This document shows, in pieces, positions 53,800 to 61,957 of a DNA stretch of 64,000 nucleotides (positions are counted from its first letter, which is position 1; every line of letters begins with the position of its first letter). Where the stretch lies: assembly GCA_048058975.1 (NCBI GenBank), contig JBLLNP010000007.1, forward strand, positions 1-64,000. Reading direction: 5' to 3'. A model generated the notes under the pieces. The model made no database searches. It saw only the letters and a list, made by a program, of their open reading frames with translations, and had not been told where the DNA came from. The DNA is from RHLJ01 sp048058975 (GTDB taxonomy: Bacteria > Bacteroidota > Rhodothermia > Balneolales > Balneolaceae). Both the position numbers and the translations under genes were made by a program.

Positions 53800-53883
53800 T
53801 ACGAGAGGGGGGACTCGAACCCCCACGCCGGTTAAAGCACTAGATCCTAAATCTAGCGTGTCTACCAATTCCACCACTCTCGC
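53800..53883 (-). tRNA. tRNA-Leu (anticodon TAG)
   Basis: 84 bases on the minus strand. Acceptor GCGAGAG pairs with CTCTCGT (last pair G-T), anticodon stem CTAGA/TCTAG with loop TTTAGGA, a long class II variable arm (TGCTTTAACCGGCG region), and T arm GGGGG-TTCGAGT-CCCCC. CCA is not encoded. Confidence 0.95.
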
Positions 53884-53898
53884 AAATTTCAGAGCTTG

Positions 53899-53906
53899 CA
53901 AAGTTA
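53899..53906 (-). promoter_or_regulatory. -7 element of the tRNA-Leu promoter
   Basis: TAACTTTG on the minus strand fits TAnnTTTG and ends 16 bases before the tRNA 5' end. The -33 partner is not distinct (TTATGG about 20 bases upstream). Confidence 0.45.
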
Positions 53907-54014
53907 AGGTTTATAGAATTTAAAATCCATAACCGAAATTCAATTTATTGTGCTATCTCTTCTGCTTAAGAATGATATTTTAGGGGACATTTATTTCTCA
54001 TTTAACTCTTCGTC

Positions 54015-54347
54015 ATGTACTATAACCTTCGCTACATTTATATCACCACTTCGAGCCGGGAAGAAGCAAAAAAAATTGGACGGGAGCTTGTTGAACAGCG
54101 CCTTGCAGCCTGCGTAAATATTATTGATGGAATGGAATCCATTTACAGGTGGAAGGGTGAAATCGAAGAATCTAATGAGTGTGTGTTAATTGCTAAAACA
54201 CATTATTCTAAGGTGCAAAAGCTCACAAAAACAGTTAAAAAGCTTCATTCTTATGAATGTCCCTGTATTGTTTCTATGACGATAACAGAGGATGAAGGAA
54301 ATAAAGATTATTTAGATTGGCTGATCGGAGAGTCTAAAGGATCTTAG
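54015..54347 (+). CDS. cutA: CutA-like divalent-cation tolerance protein
   Basis: 110 residues of the PII-like trimeric CutA1 family: YIYITTSSREEAKKIGRELVEQRLAACVNI, then YRWKGEIEESNECVLIAKT and HSYECPCIV. The family is linked to copper tolerance, though its mechanism is unsettled. Its end overlaps the convergent cysH stop by four bases. Confidence 0.93.
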   Translation: MYYNLRYIYITTSSREEAKKIGRELVEQRLAACVNIIDGMESIYRWKGEIEESNECVLIAKTHYSKVQKLTKTVKKLHSYECPCIVSMTITEDEGNKDYLDWLIGESKGS

Positions 54348-55003
54348 GTATGTAATCCGCATTCGCTTTTTTCGCTTCCACTCCATCTGCCTTCTCGCCC
54401 CGTTCCTTTTATCGTACAATGTGTACACCCCAGAGATTGGAAGCCCATTCTTTCTAATGGATGTTTTGGTAGACCGAAATACTCAAAGTAGTCTTTAACT
54501 TGTGCCTCGCTCCAGTCAATAAGTGGATAAAAACGGTAAATATCTTTTCGTGCCTGAAGAATATCCAAGCCGGATCGATACCCGTTTTGATAGCCAAACA
54601 ATCCGGAAACCCAAACCTCATGTTTGTTTTTTACCCTTTCTAACGGTTCTACTTTATTTACTCCGCAACATGCATCGGGATCAGATTCCCAAAGTTGAGA
54701 AAGTTTAGCCGCCTCATGGGCTTCAACTTCCGGTTTATGGGTAATGATATTCAAATCGAATCGGCGGATAAGTTCCTCTTTATATTCTAGCGTTTCCTGA
54801 AATAAAAACCCTGTATCAATAAAATGTACCGGAAAGTCGGGTTTTACCCGAGCCAGAATATGAAGGAGTAATACCGAGGTGGTCCCAAAAGAGGTTGTAA
54901 CCAACGCTTTCTCACCGAATTTGTTCAAGATATAAGCCAACCTCGCATCTACAATAGATGAGGAAAGTGATCGGTTTATTTTTTTGATTTTGAGTGAGTG
55001 CAT
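54344..55003 (-). CDS. cysH: APS/PAPS reductase CysH, iron-sulfur type
   Basis: Assimilatory reduction of activated sulfate to sulfite. About 219 residues from the ATG at 55003; a GTG at 55018 would add five residues but lies three bases from a hairpin. PP-loop region: TSFGTTSVLLLHILARV, HFIDTGFLFQETLEY. Cys pairs DACCGVNKVEPL and LGCTHCTIKGTGREGRW are those of the [4Fe-4S] APS-type reductases. The catalytic tail is EKSECGLH. No other cys genes are adjacent. Confidence 0.93.
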   Translation of the reverse strand: MHSLKIKKINRSLSSSIVDARLAYILNKFGEKALVTTSFGTTSVLLLHILARVKPDFPVHFIDTGFLFQETLEYKEELIRRFDLNIITHKPEVEAHEAAKLSQLWESDPDACCGVNKVEPLERVKNKHEVWVSGLFGYQNGYRSGLDILQARKDIYRFYPLIDWSEAQVKDYFEYFGLPKHPLERMGFQSLGCTHCTIKGTGREGRWSGSEKSECGLHT

Positions 55004-55021
55004 ACTGCCAAACTGCACTTT

Positions 55022-55045
55022 TAACCTATGGGAGTCAATAGGTTA
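55022..55045 (-). promoter_or_regulatory. Inverted repeat at the cysH start
   Basis: TAACCTAT (55022-55029) and ATAGGTTA (55038-55045), 8 bp perfect, around an 8-base spacer. It sits just before the cysH start and could be an operator or an RNA stem limiting translation. Confidence 0.5.
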
Positions 55046-55153
55046 CACGCGAAAATCAAATGTATTTTTGCTGTAAGCGCTTTTCTGAATTACGGGGTTA
55101 GATAAAAAATCATGGTTAATGATTTCTTAACCAAAGATGTCTCAATTTTATAC

Positions 55154-56350
55154 CTATCTGCCGGCTACGCTCTTACGAAGAGTCATTTCTGCTTCGTATT
55201 CTTTTCCATCACGATGCAACTGAACTGTCATGGTCTCCCCTTCTTCATATTCTCGCATCAACGCCCAGGCATGCATCTCGCTGCTAACGCGCTCCTCACC
55301 GATACGAATTATGATATCACCCGGCATAATACCACATTCATATGCCGGCCCATCTTTATTAACTGTGGTAACCAATAACCCTGGTATTGGATTGAGTCCA
55401 TACTGATATACAAGCTGGCGGGTCATTGGCGTAAACTCCATACCCGGATCAAACGCCAGAGAAACCGAGCCCGACTCTTTTAGCTGACTGATAATTTTCT
55501 GGACACGATCACTTGGAATGGCAAAACCGAGTCCCACAAAGCCGCCGCTGGTTCCTCCCGTAAAAATGAAGGTGTTTACTCCAATTACTTCTCCCTCACT
55601 ATTCACCAGTGGACCTCCGGAATTTCCCCGGTTGATGGAAGCATCGGTTTGAATCATATCCATATAAAGACGTGGTTCATCGGGATCTGGTCGGAAATCT
55701 CTTTTTGTAGCGCTAACTACCCCAACCGTTACTGAAGGTTGACCATCCGCAAACAAACCAAATGGATTCCCCATTGCTATGGCCCACTCACCAACCATCA
55801 CATCTTCAGAATCTGCGAATTTTATATATGGGAAATCATTTTTATCTCCTTTGATTTTCAACAGTGCTAAATCTGCGAGTTCATCCGAACCCAGAAGCTC
55901 CGCGTCGTGAACCTCACCATTGGCCATCGACACTTTTATCGTTTTAGCTGACTCGCTGGCTACGTGCTCGTTAGTTACAATCAGCCCATCTGAGCTTATA
56001 ATAAACCCGGAACCCATGCTCTGCACTTCCCGCTGGACCGGACGGGAAAAGAAAAAAGAAAAAAATGGATCCTGACTTCTTGTATATCCGGTTTGAAGTT
56101 CTGTTACCGTTATACTAACAATGGCCGGACTTGCTTTTTGAACCGCGTTCGTGATTGCATTAGTGCGACTTCGGTTAATCGACTCGGTTGGATCGACCTG
56201 CCTATCAGGTTCTTTGATATTATCCACCTCGGAGGCAACCGATATTGGACTCGCTGAAGTTGAAATAGCTTCACTAACAGTCGGCTCTGTTTTAGTGCAG
56301 CTTATTGAAATCATTAAAAGAGATAAAATAATAGTAGCGCTTCGCTTCAT
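55154..56350 (-). CDS. HtrA/DegP-family serine protease, lipoprotein
   Basis: 398 residues. The signal ends in a lipobox (MISISC, Cys18), unusual for HtrA, so the protease is probably membrane-tethered in the envelope. Trypsin-like triad: His129 (VTNEHVAS), Asp160 (ELADLALLKI), Ser244 (NRGNSGGPL). One PDZ domain (about 305-395: GLLVTTVNKDGPAYECGIMPGDIIIRIGEE) rather than two, so it is DegS/single-PDZ in layout. 17 bases after nrnA. Confidence 0.93.
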   Translation of the reverse strand: MKRSATIILSLLMISISCTKTEPTVSEAISTSASPISVASEVDNIKEPDRQVDPTESINRSRTNAITNAVQKASPAIVSITVTELQTGYTRSQDPFFSFFFSRPVQREVQSMGSGFIISSDGLIVTNEHVASESAKTIKVSMANGEVHDAELLGSDELADLALLKIKGDKNDFPYIKFADSEDVMVGEWAIAMGNPFGLFADGQPSVTVGVVSATKRDFRPDPDEPRLYMDMIQTDASINRGNSGGPLVNSEGEVIGVNTFIFTGGTSGGFVGLGFAIPSDRVQKIISQLKESGSVSLAFDPGMEFTPMTRQLVYQYGLNPIPGLLVTTVNKDGPAYECGIMPGDIIIRIGEERVSSEMHAWALMREYEEGETMTVQLHRDGKEYEAEMTLRKSVAGR

Positions 56351-56367
56351 ACAGTAATTGTTAATTT

Positions 56368-57330
56368 CTAAAGCTGTTCTTCTCCCAGCTTAATTACATC
56401 TTCAATCGCCTGTTCAAGAGGTCCGGAATGCCAACCAGCAGCCGCTTTTTTGTGGCCACCACCATTCAACATCCGAGCCCAAATGTTTACATCAACATCG
56501 CTTCTTGAACGAAGGCTTAGTTTGATACGGTCTCCATCTTCCCGAAACAACACACAGGCTTTTACTCCTGAAATACTGAGCGGATAGCTTACAAACCCTT
56601 CAGTATCTTCCTTCCCGGTGTTTGTTTCTTCAAACATGGCTTCGGTAACGCAGATAATTGCGATTTGTTGGTTCGCATATAATGTTATTGTTTCCAAAGC
56701 CTTACTTAGCAAATGAATTTGGTTCAGCGTTTTTGTTGAATAAATCTTTTCAACCACTTCATTTGGTTTGAAATTCCCTCTTTGTAACAGGGTTGCAGCA
56801 GCATTTAGTGTGTTTGGTGTTACACTATCAAACTGGAAGGAACCGGTATCTGTAACTATTCCGGCATACATAGCTTTGGCCGATTGCTCATCAATCTGAT
56901 CAGGGTTGTGCTCCGAATACAGCTCATATATCAATTCACAAGTTGAAGAGTAGTCCACTCTTGAGACAGACTCTTCAAAAATATCATCCGGCTGGGGATG
57001 GTGATCAATCATGTAAATGGGCTTTCCCAACCCAGTTAAACTCTCTGCTATTGCACCGAAACGATGCAGTGCATTTCCATCAACCACAACAAAGCCATCA
57101 AATACGGTTAAATCTTCTCCTTCTGGTTTTATTACCGGAAAGAAATCCAGCAGCCAACGAAGGTTATCGCCGGGATCATCCTCATTAAAAGCCGTGACCT
57201 CTATCCCGTTTTTTTGAAGCCATAAACACAAGGCAATCTGTGAACCCAAACAATCCCCATCAGGGCGGACATGTGAAAAAACTGCGACCTTCTTGTGAGC
57301 CTTTATTTTTGATATAAAATCTTTGAACAT
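56368..57330 (-). CDS. DHH/DHHA1 phosphoesterase, NrnA-like
   Basis: About 320 residues from the ATG at 57330, which has AAGGAG four bases upstream; the longer reading from 57408 lacks one. DHH motifs: FSHVRPDGDCLGSQIALCLWL, FVVVDGNALHRFG, MIDHHPQPDD (the DHH), GIVTDTGSFQFDSV. C-terminal DHHA1 part has GGGHKKAAAGWHSG. NrnA types degrade short oligoribonucleotides and pAp, the latter a by-product of sulfur assimilation; cysH is two genes downstream. Confidence 0.9.
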   Translation of the reverse strand: MFKDFISKIKAHKKVAVFSHVRPDGDCLGSQIALCLWLQKNGIEVTAFNEDDPGDNLRWLLDFFPVIKPEGEDLTVFDGFVVVDGNALHRFGAIAESLTGLGKPIYMIDHHPQPDDIFEESVSRVDYSSTCELIYELYSEHNPDQIDEQSAKAMYAGIVTDTGSFQFDSVTPNTLNAAATLLQRGNFKPNEVVEKIYSTKTLNQIHLLSKALETITLYANQQIAIICVTEAMFEETNTGKEDTEGFVSYPLSISGVKACVLFREDGDRIKLSLRSRSDVDVNIWARMLNGGGHKKAAAGWHSGPLEQAIEDVIKLGEEQL

Positions 57331-57770
57331 AAATCTCCTTTCCCCAAAAATAGCCTTATCAGAAAGCAAATCCATTTCTTTTTCTTTTCTGGGTAATTTT
57401 GCGAGCATAGTGATGCAATCCCCCTTTTCAGCTTTATCCTAAATTACTTCGCATTCTCGTTAAAGGAATTAGAAACCACCTGATTTTATTTCTGATTTTA
57501 AAAGTTGATGTTCTTTTGGCTTGATCCAAAAGAACGAAAAGATCAAGACGCTGAAATCCTGGCGCGCTCCCCTTCCATTCGCTAAATAATTCCAAAGGTC
57601 CATGTTCTTTTGATATAAATTTAGAAACCCCAGCCGGTGTGGAATTATTTGTCCTATGGACACGCTCATTACAGTCTAGCTTGTTTCGCCAGTATTTCAG
57701 AGGTCTTTTTTTGGCAAACTAATAAACTGTTAATGAATTGAATGAAAAATAGATATCACTATCTTAAAAA
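57331..57770. other. Gene-free stretch with palindromic repeat, nrnA to thiamine pyrophosphokinase
   Basis: A hairpin GTTCTTTTGG-cttgat-CCAAAAGAAC (57510-57535), followed by gaaaagatcaag, is of a type widely seen in Bacteroidota intergenic DNA. AATAATTCC (57585-57593) and GGAATTATT (57641-57649) form a second inverted pair, and GGTCCAT (57597-57603) faces ATGGAC (57656-57661). A 66-codon minus-strand ORF (57469-57669) runs through the repeat and looks like a by-product of it, not a gene. Confidence 0.65.
57335..57340 (-). promoter_or_regulatory. Ribosome binding site fixing the nrnA-like start
   Basis: AAGGAG, four bases before the ATG at 57330, one of the few strong Shine-Dalgarno sites in the window. 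It argues against the 26-codon longer N-terminus. Confidence 0.65.
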
Positions 57771-58406
57771 ATGAATGTTTTAATTGTAGCAGGAGGAACT
57801 CCTCCCACAAAAAAATTACTGGAACAGGAAATTGAAGCCGCCGATTTAGTGATTGGCGCAGACAGCGGTGGACATGCGCTTTTGGGTTATGGTTTTACTC
57901 CTGATATTGTGATTGGGGATATGGACAGCTTCAAATACACCAATGATGAAGGGATTAATATTCTGGAAGATCCGGATCAGGAAACCAACGATCTTGAAAA
58001 AGCCCTGAATTACGTGCTAAAAAAAGGTGCTAAACAAGCCGTTGTACTTGGGGCTTTGGGAAAGAGAATCGATCATGTGATGAAAAACATGTCGGTGCTC
58101 CAACAATTCTGGCCCAGATTCGGGAAGATCATCTACCGCGATGATTACGGCGATACCTTTCTTGTGCGATCTCCTTTCAGACCAGAATTGCCGGTTGGTA
58201 CCATTATTTCTTTCTTTCCCGTTCGCAATCCTGTAGAGGAATTTACTTCCACAGGAGTACTCTATCCATTAACCAACAGCACACTTGAAATGGGTGGTCA
58301 GGATGGTAGCTCCAACAAAATTACCGGTAAAAATCCGACGATCACTTTTAAAGAAGGATTTTTAGGCGTGTTTGTTGGAAACGGGGATAAGATGAAGAGA
58401 AGGTAG
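57771..58406 (+). CDS. Thiamine pyrophosphokinase
   Basis: Transfers pyrophosphate from ATP to thiamine. 211 residues with LVIGADSGGHALLGYGFTPDIVIGDMDSF, the metal site DQETNDLEKALNYVLKKGA, and LGALGKRIDHVMKNMSVL. The C-terminal substrate-binding domain has the TSTGVLYPL segment. No thiamine genes are nearby and no TPP riboswitch is visible. Confidence 0.93.
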   Translation: MNVLIVAGGTPPTKKLLEQEIEAADLVIGADSGGHALLGYGFTPDIVIGDMDSFKYTNDEGINILEDPDQETNDLEKALNYVLKKGAKQAVVLGALGKRIDHVMKNMSVLQQFWPRFGKIIYRDDYGDTFLVRSPFRPELPVGTIISFFPVRNPVEEFTSTGVLYPLTNSTLEMGGQDGSSNKITGKNPTITFKEGFLGVFVGNGDKMKRR

Positions 58407-58419
58407 TCTCATTCTTTTT

Positions 58420-58586
58420 ACCCCCTCTGTCTCCCCCTTCAAAAAGGGGGAGAACTTCTGTATTATGTTTCGAGCTTATTCTTTGAGTCTCCCTCTCCTT
58501 GAGAAGGAGAGGGAACAAGGGAGAGGTCGCCATTTATTCATTCTTAATTGATAACCTGCCTGTCGGCAGACAGGTTGAATAATTTT
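58420..58586. repeat. Cluster of palindromic repeats before pepP
   Basis: Three hairpins: CTCCCCCTT-CAAA-AAGGGGGAG (58432-58453), CCCTCTCCTTGAGAAGGAGAGGG (58492-58513 region), and AACCTG...CAGGTT with a CTG/CAG core (58553-58577). They belong to the same GC-rich family as at 6442 and 23775. Confidence 0.65.
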
Positions 58587-58601
58587 TAATTGATCATTGT
58601 T

Positions 58602-59936
58602 ATGCATCACCTACACCGCGAAAAGCTTTTTTCTTTATTTGATGACAACCAAAACGGCGTTGTATTTATCCAGGGCGCCGAGACCATGTATCGTTATAAA
58701 ACGGACTATGAGTTTCCGTTCCGACAGGAATCTAATTTCTGGTATCTGACCGGGGCCAATGAAGCAGATTGCTCACTTATTCTGGATCTGAAAAAAGAAG
58801 AATATCACCTGTTTGTGCCAAAACGAGATGCCCAGTACGCGGTTTGGCATGGCTATGTGAAAACTAAAGAGCAGTATCAGGAAGAATACAAACCGGACCA
58901 CCTTCACTACCAGAATGATATTCTTAGTGTGCTTAATACCATCAAACCCGAAACGGTATATTGCCTGACCGATGAACAAGCGGAGTTTATCGAGGATTTA
59001 GATCGGGGATTTACGGTAGATACAGAAGCTCTTGTTGATGCCCTGACTTTTTGCCGGGTGATAAAAACAGATTGGGAACTGGACCAAATGCGGGAAGCAT
59101 GCCGTATTAACGATCTCGCGTACCTGGAAGTGATGAAAGCGATTAAGCCGGGAATGCATGAGTTTGAGATCAAGGCAATTTTCAACAAAGTACAGATCGA
59201 AAACGGGCTACTACAGGATGCCTATAACGGGATTTTTGCTTCGGGAGTAAATGCCTCCATTCTGCACTATGTAGAGAATAAGGATCAAATTAAAGACGGT
59301 GATTTGTTTTTGATGGATGCCGGATTTGAATGCAATGGCTACGCCGCCGATTACACCCGCACCTTTCCTGCGAACGGGAAATTCACCGAAATCCAGGCCG
59401 GGATTTATCAGTCTGTATTAAATGCCCATACCGAAGTGATTGAATCCATACGACCGGGAGTTAAAATGGAAGATCTTCATTTAATGGCTGCCCGGATAAT
59501 GATGGGTGGACTTAAGAAACTGGGTATCGTTAAGGGCGAGATTGATGACATCATGGAGAACAATATCTTTGCTTTATTCTTCCCTCATGGACTTGGTCAC
59601 TTCCTTGGTTTAGATACCCATGACGTGGGCGGATATCCCAAAGGAGTAGATCGTATTGATCGTCCGGGAATTAAATTCCTGCGAGCCAGAAGAGAACTGC
59701 TACCCGGAATGGTAGTCACCATTGAGCCTGGTATTTATTTTGTACCAGCCGTATTAGAACCCGCCATGGAAGATCCTGAACAATCTAAATTCCTGAATGT
59801 TGAGAAGGTAAAAGCACTGCTTGGCTTTGGGGGCATTCGCATTGAAGATAATATTGCCGTTACCGAAGACGGCTACGAAAACCTGACGAATGTGCCTAAA
59901 GAAATTAGCGAGATTGAGGCTTTGATGAAGGGGTAG
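58602..59936 (+). CDS. pepP: Xaa-Pro aminopeptidase (aminopeptidase P)
   Basis: About 444 residues from the ATG at 58602. Pita-bread metallopeptidase with an N-terminal AMP_N domain (QESNFWYLTGANEADC). The two-metal site comprises LMDAGFECNGYAADYTRTF (two Asp), FFPHGLGHFLGLDTHDVGG (His), VTIEPGIYF (Glu) and GIRIEDNIAV (Glu). Cleaves N-terminal residues before proline. Encoded singly. Confidence 0.94.
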   Translation: MHHLHREKLFSLFDDNQNGVVFIQGAETMYRYKTDYEFPFRQESNFWYLTGANEADCSLILDLKKEEYHLFVPKRDAQYAVWHGYVKTKEQYQEEYKPDHLHYQNDILSVLNTIKPETVYCLTDEQAEFIEDLDRGFTVDTEALVDALTFCRVIKTDWELDQMREACRINDLAYLEVMKAIKPGMHEFEIKAIFNKVQIENGLLQDAYNGIFASGVNASILHYVENKDQIKDGDLFLMDAGFECNGYAADYTRTFPANGKFTEIQAGIYQSVLNAHTEVIESIRPGVKMEDLHLMAARIMMGGLKKLGIVKGEIDDIMENNIFALFFPHGLGHFLGLDTHDVGGYPKGVDRIDRPGIKFLRARRELLPGMVVTIEPGIYFVPAVLEPAMEDPEQSKFLNVEKVKALLGFGGIRIEDNIAVTEDGYENLTNVPKEISEIEALMKG

Positions 59937-59964
59937 TTGCAGAAATCTATTAAACCAAAAATCT

Positions 59965-60402
59965 ATGAAAAGACACTTTTTTGTTTTTTTAATCCTCTTT
60001 TTCCCATCTATTTCACTTGCCCAAATCCAGATTGGAGACATTAAAGTAAAGTCAATGAGTGAGCTTTTTGATAAAGGAAATACTACACTTTGGAATGCTT
60101 TTGGGGCTTTTAATAAAACTGACTCAAAAGTTTGGATTTCAAGTATTCCTTCATTGTTAATTGATAGCGGGAATCAAAAAGCAATTATTTTAGCTTTTAA
60201 GAAGGACTTAGACCAAGACTCTATAAGAACTGTAATTATCAGTCAGCTCAATGAGCAGTTTGGAGAATTTGATAAAGCTGAGATTCCTGGATTAAGCGAG
60301 TATTCTTCGCTAGAATGGAAAAAAGAAGAAAATGGTACTACTTATTTCTTTTCGATAAGTGCTGATAAATCAATTGGGGCTTTAAACATAATCAGAAACT
60401 AA
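59965..60402 (+). CDS. Small exported protein, unknown
   Basis: 145 residues with a signal peptide (HFFVFLILFFPSISLAQ). The mature part starts IQIGDIKVKSMSELFDKGNTT. It has mixed helix and strand (AIILAFKKDLDQDSIRTVIISQL, TTYFFSISADKSIGALNIIRN) and no cysteines. I recognise no family. It is 28 bases after pepP and may share its transcript. Confidence 0.6.
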   Translation: MKRHFFVFLILFFPSISLAQIQIGDIKVKSMSELFDKGNTTLWNAFGAFNKTDSKVWISSIPSLLIDSGNQKAIILAFKKDLDQDSIRTVIISQLNEQFGEFDKAEIPGLSEYSSLEWKKEENGTTYFFSISADKSIGALNIIRN

Positions 60403-60504
60403 CACACGATATTAAGCATTTCCCCTCGTCACGTAGCTCTGCTGCTTGATACATATTCAGAAGCCTTTACCGATGTTGAGAAAGAGCTTTAACTTCATTG
60501 TTAG

Positions 60505-60592
60505 TCATTCCCGCGCAGGCGGGAATCCAGAAATGGGTTCACTATTCCTAACTTTTATTAAACTCAAGATCCCTGCCTTCGCAGGGATGACC
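60505..60592. repeat. Pair of REP-like hairpins in opposite orientation
   Basis: ATTCCCGC-GCAG-GCGGGAAT (60507-60526, flanked by tc..ccag) and ATCCCTGC-CTTC-GCAGGGAT (60569-60588, flanked by tga). The first is a sequence found in many unrelated genomes as a short mobile repeat. Together they span the gap between the small exported protein gene and kbl. Confidence 0.75.
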
Positions 60593-60630
60593 TTGATTAG
60601 CCTTCACAGGGACTACTCAAATTTCTCCCG

Positions 60631-61818
60631 TCAAATCACCTTCAGCTCTTTTCCTACTTTTGTAAAGGCTGCAACCGTTTTATCAATATGCTCTTTCTCG
60701 TGGGCGGCAGATAACTGCACACGAATGCGGGCTTGTTCTTTTGGGACAACGGGATAGCTGAAGCCGATCACATACACACCTTCTTCAAGTAAACGGGCGG
60801 CAAATTCTTTGGAGAGTTTTGCATCGTACAACATAACCGCAATGATGGCGGACTGGGTGGGTTTAATGTCAAAGCCGGCTTTTTTGATTTCGGAATTGAA
60901 GTAGGCGATGTTCGATTGCAGTTTCTCCTGCAAATCATTGGTTTCGGTCATCATATCAAACATTTTAACCCCAGCCGCTGCAATAAGCGGAGGAATGGAA
61001 TTGGAGAATAAATAAGGCCGGCTTCGCTGTCGTAACATTTCGATGATCTCTTTCTTACCGGTAGTAAACCCACCAACAGCTCCTCCAAAGGCTTTTCCAA
61101 GCGTTCCGGTTATAATCTCCACTTGTCCCATAATGTTGAACAGCTCGGTAACGCCTCTTCCGGTTTTTCCTACTACTCCGGCTGAGTGACATTCGTCCAC
61201 CATTACCATCGCGTCGTATTTTTCCGCGAGTTCTACGATTTTATCCATTGGGGCTACATTTCCATCCATAGAAAACACGCCATCAGTCACAATTATACGA
61301 AACCGTTGCTCCTGCGCTTTCTTCAACTGTTCCTCCAGATCCGCCATATCAGCTGAATTATAACGGTAGCGAACAGCTTTGCATAAGCGAACTCCATCAA
61401 TGATGGAGGCGTGGTTGAGTGCATCAGAAATGATAGCGTCTTCTGCGGTTAGCAGCGGTTCGAATACACCGCCATTGGCATCAAAACAAGCGGCGTACAA
61501 GATGGTGTCTTCGGTGCCAAAAAACTCAGCAATTTTCTGCTCCAGCTCTTTGTGAATTTCCGTGGTTCCGCAAATAAAACGAACGGAGGACATCCCGTAC
61601 CCATGAGAGTCGAGAGACTCTTTCGCGGATTTCACCAGCTCGGCGTCATTGGAAAGTCCCAGATAATTATTCGCACAAAAATTGATCACCTTCTGCCCAG
61701 TATTCAATGTTACTTCGGCATCTTGTGGAGAAACGATAATTCGTTCATCTTTATATAAGCCGGCATCGTTAATTTCTGAAAGCTCTTTTTGCAGGTGATT
61801 CCTGAACTGGGTGTACAT
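60631..61818 (-). CDS. kbl: Glycine C-acetyltransferase (2-amino-3-ketobutyrate CoA ligase)
   Basis: Cleaves 2-amino-3-ketobutyrate with CoA to glycine and acetyl-CoA. PLP-dependent, 395 residues; VDECHSAGVVGKTGRG and TLGKAFGGAVGGFTTG hold the PLP lysine. N-terminal NYLGLSNDAELVKSAKESLDSHGYGMSSVRFICGT is typical of the alpha-oxoamine synthase family. KBL rather than BioF or Spt is inferred from the divergent tdh. Confidence 0.93.
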   Translation of the reverse strand: MYTQFRNHLQKELSEINDAGLYKDERIIVSPQDAEVTLNTGQKVINFCANNYLGLSNDAELVKSAKESLDSHGYGMSSVRFICGTTEIHKELEQKIAEFFGTEDTILYAACFDANGGVFEPLLTAEDAIISDALNHASIIDGVRLCKAVRYRYNSADMADLEEQLKKAQEQRFRIIVTDGVFSMDGNVAPMDKIVELAEKYDAMVMVDECHSAGVVGKTGRGVTELFNIMGQVEIITGTLGKAFGGAVGGFTTGKKEIIEMLRQRSRPYLFSNSIPPLIAAAGVKMFDMMTETNDLQEKLQSNIAYFNSEIKKAGFDIKPTQSAIIAVMLYDAKLSKEFAARLLEEGVYVIGFSYPVVPKEQARIRVQLSAAHEKEHIDKTVAAFTKVGKELKVI

Positions 61819-61957
61819 AATTTTCTTACTATACTAGTTAGTGACTCTTTATTTTTGAAAATGAAGAGATCGTTAGCTAATTGCAAGAAGGTTGCATTTA
61901 TTATCAACCCGAAATACTTTTCATTGCAGCCAAGTACCAACCTGAAATTATTACCAA

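Noticed and set aside
57331..57408. Longer N-terminus of the nrnA-like gene
   Set aside because: A strong AAGGAG lies before the ATG at 57330, and the extra 26 residues do not match the family.
57469..57669. 66-codon ORF with a FSFFWIKPKEHQ segment
   Set aside because: It is the translation of a palindromic repeat (57510-57535), a known source of false genes.
57670..57770. Possible TPP riboswitch before thiamine pyrophosphokinase
   Set aside because: No CTGAGA or ACCTGATCTGGATAATGCC-like core is visible.
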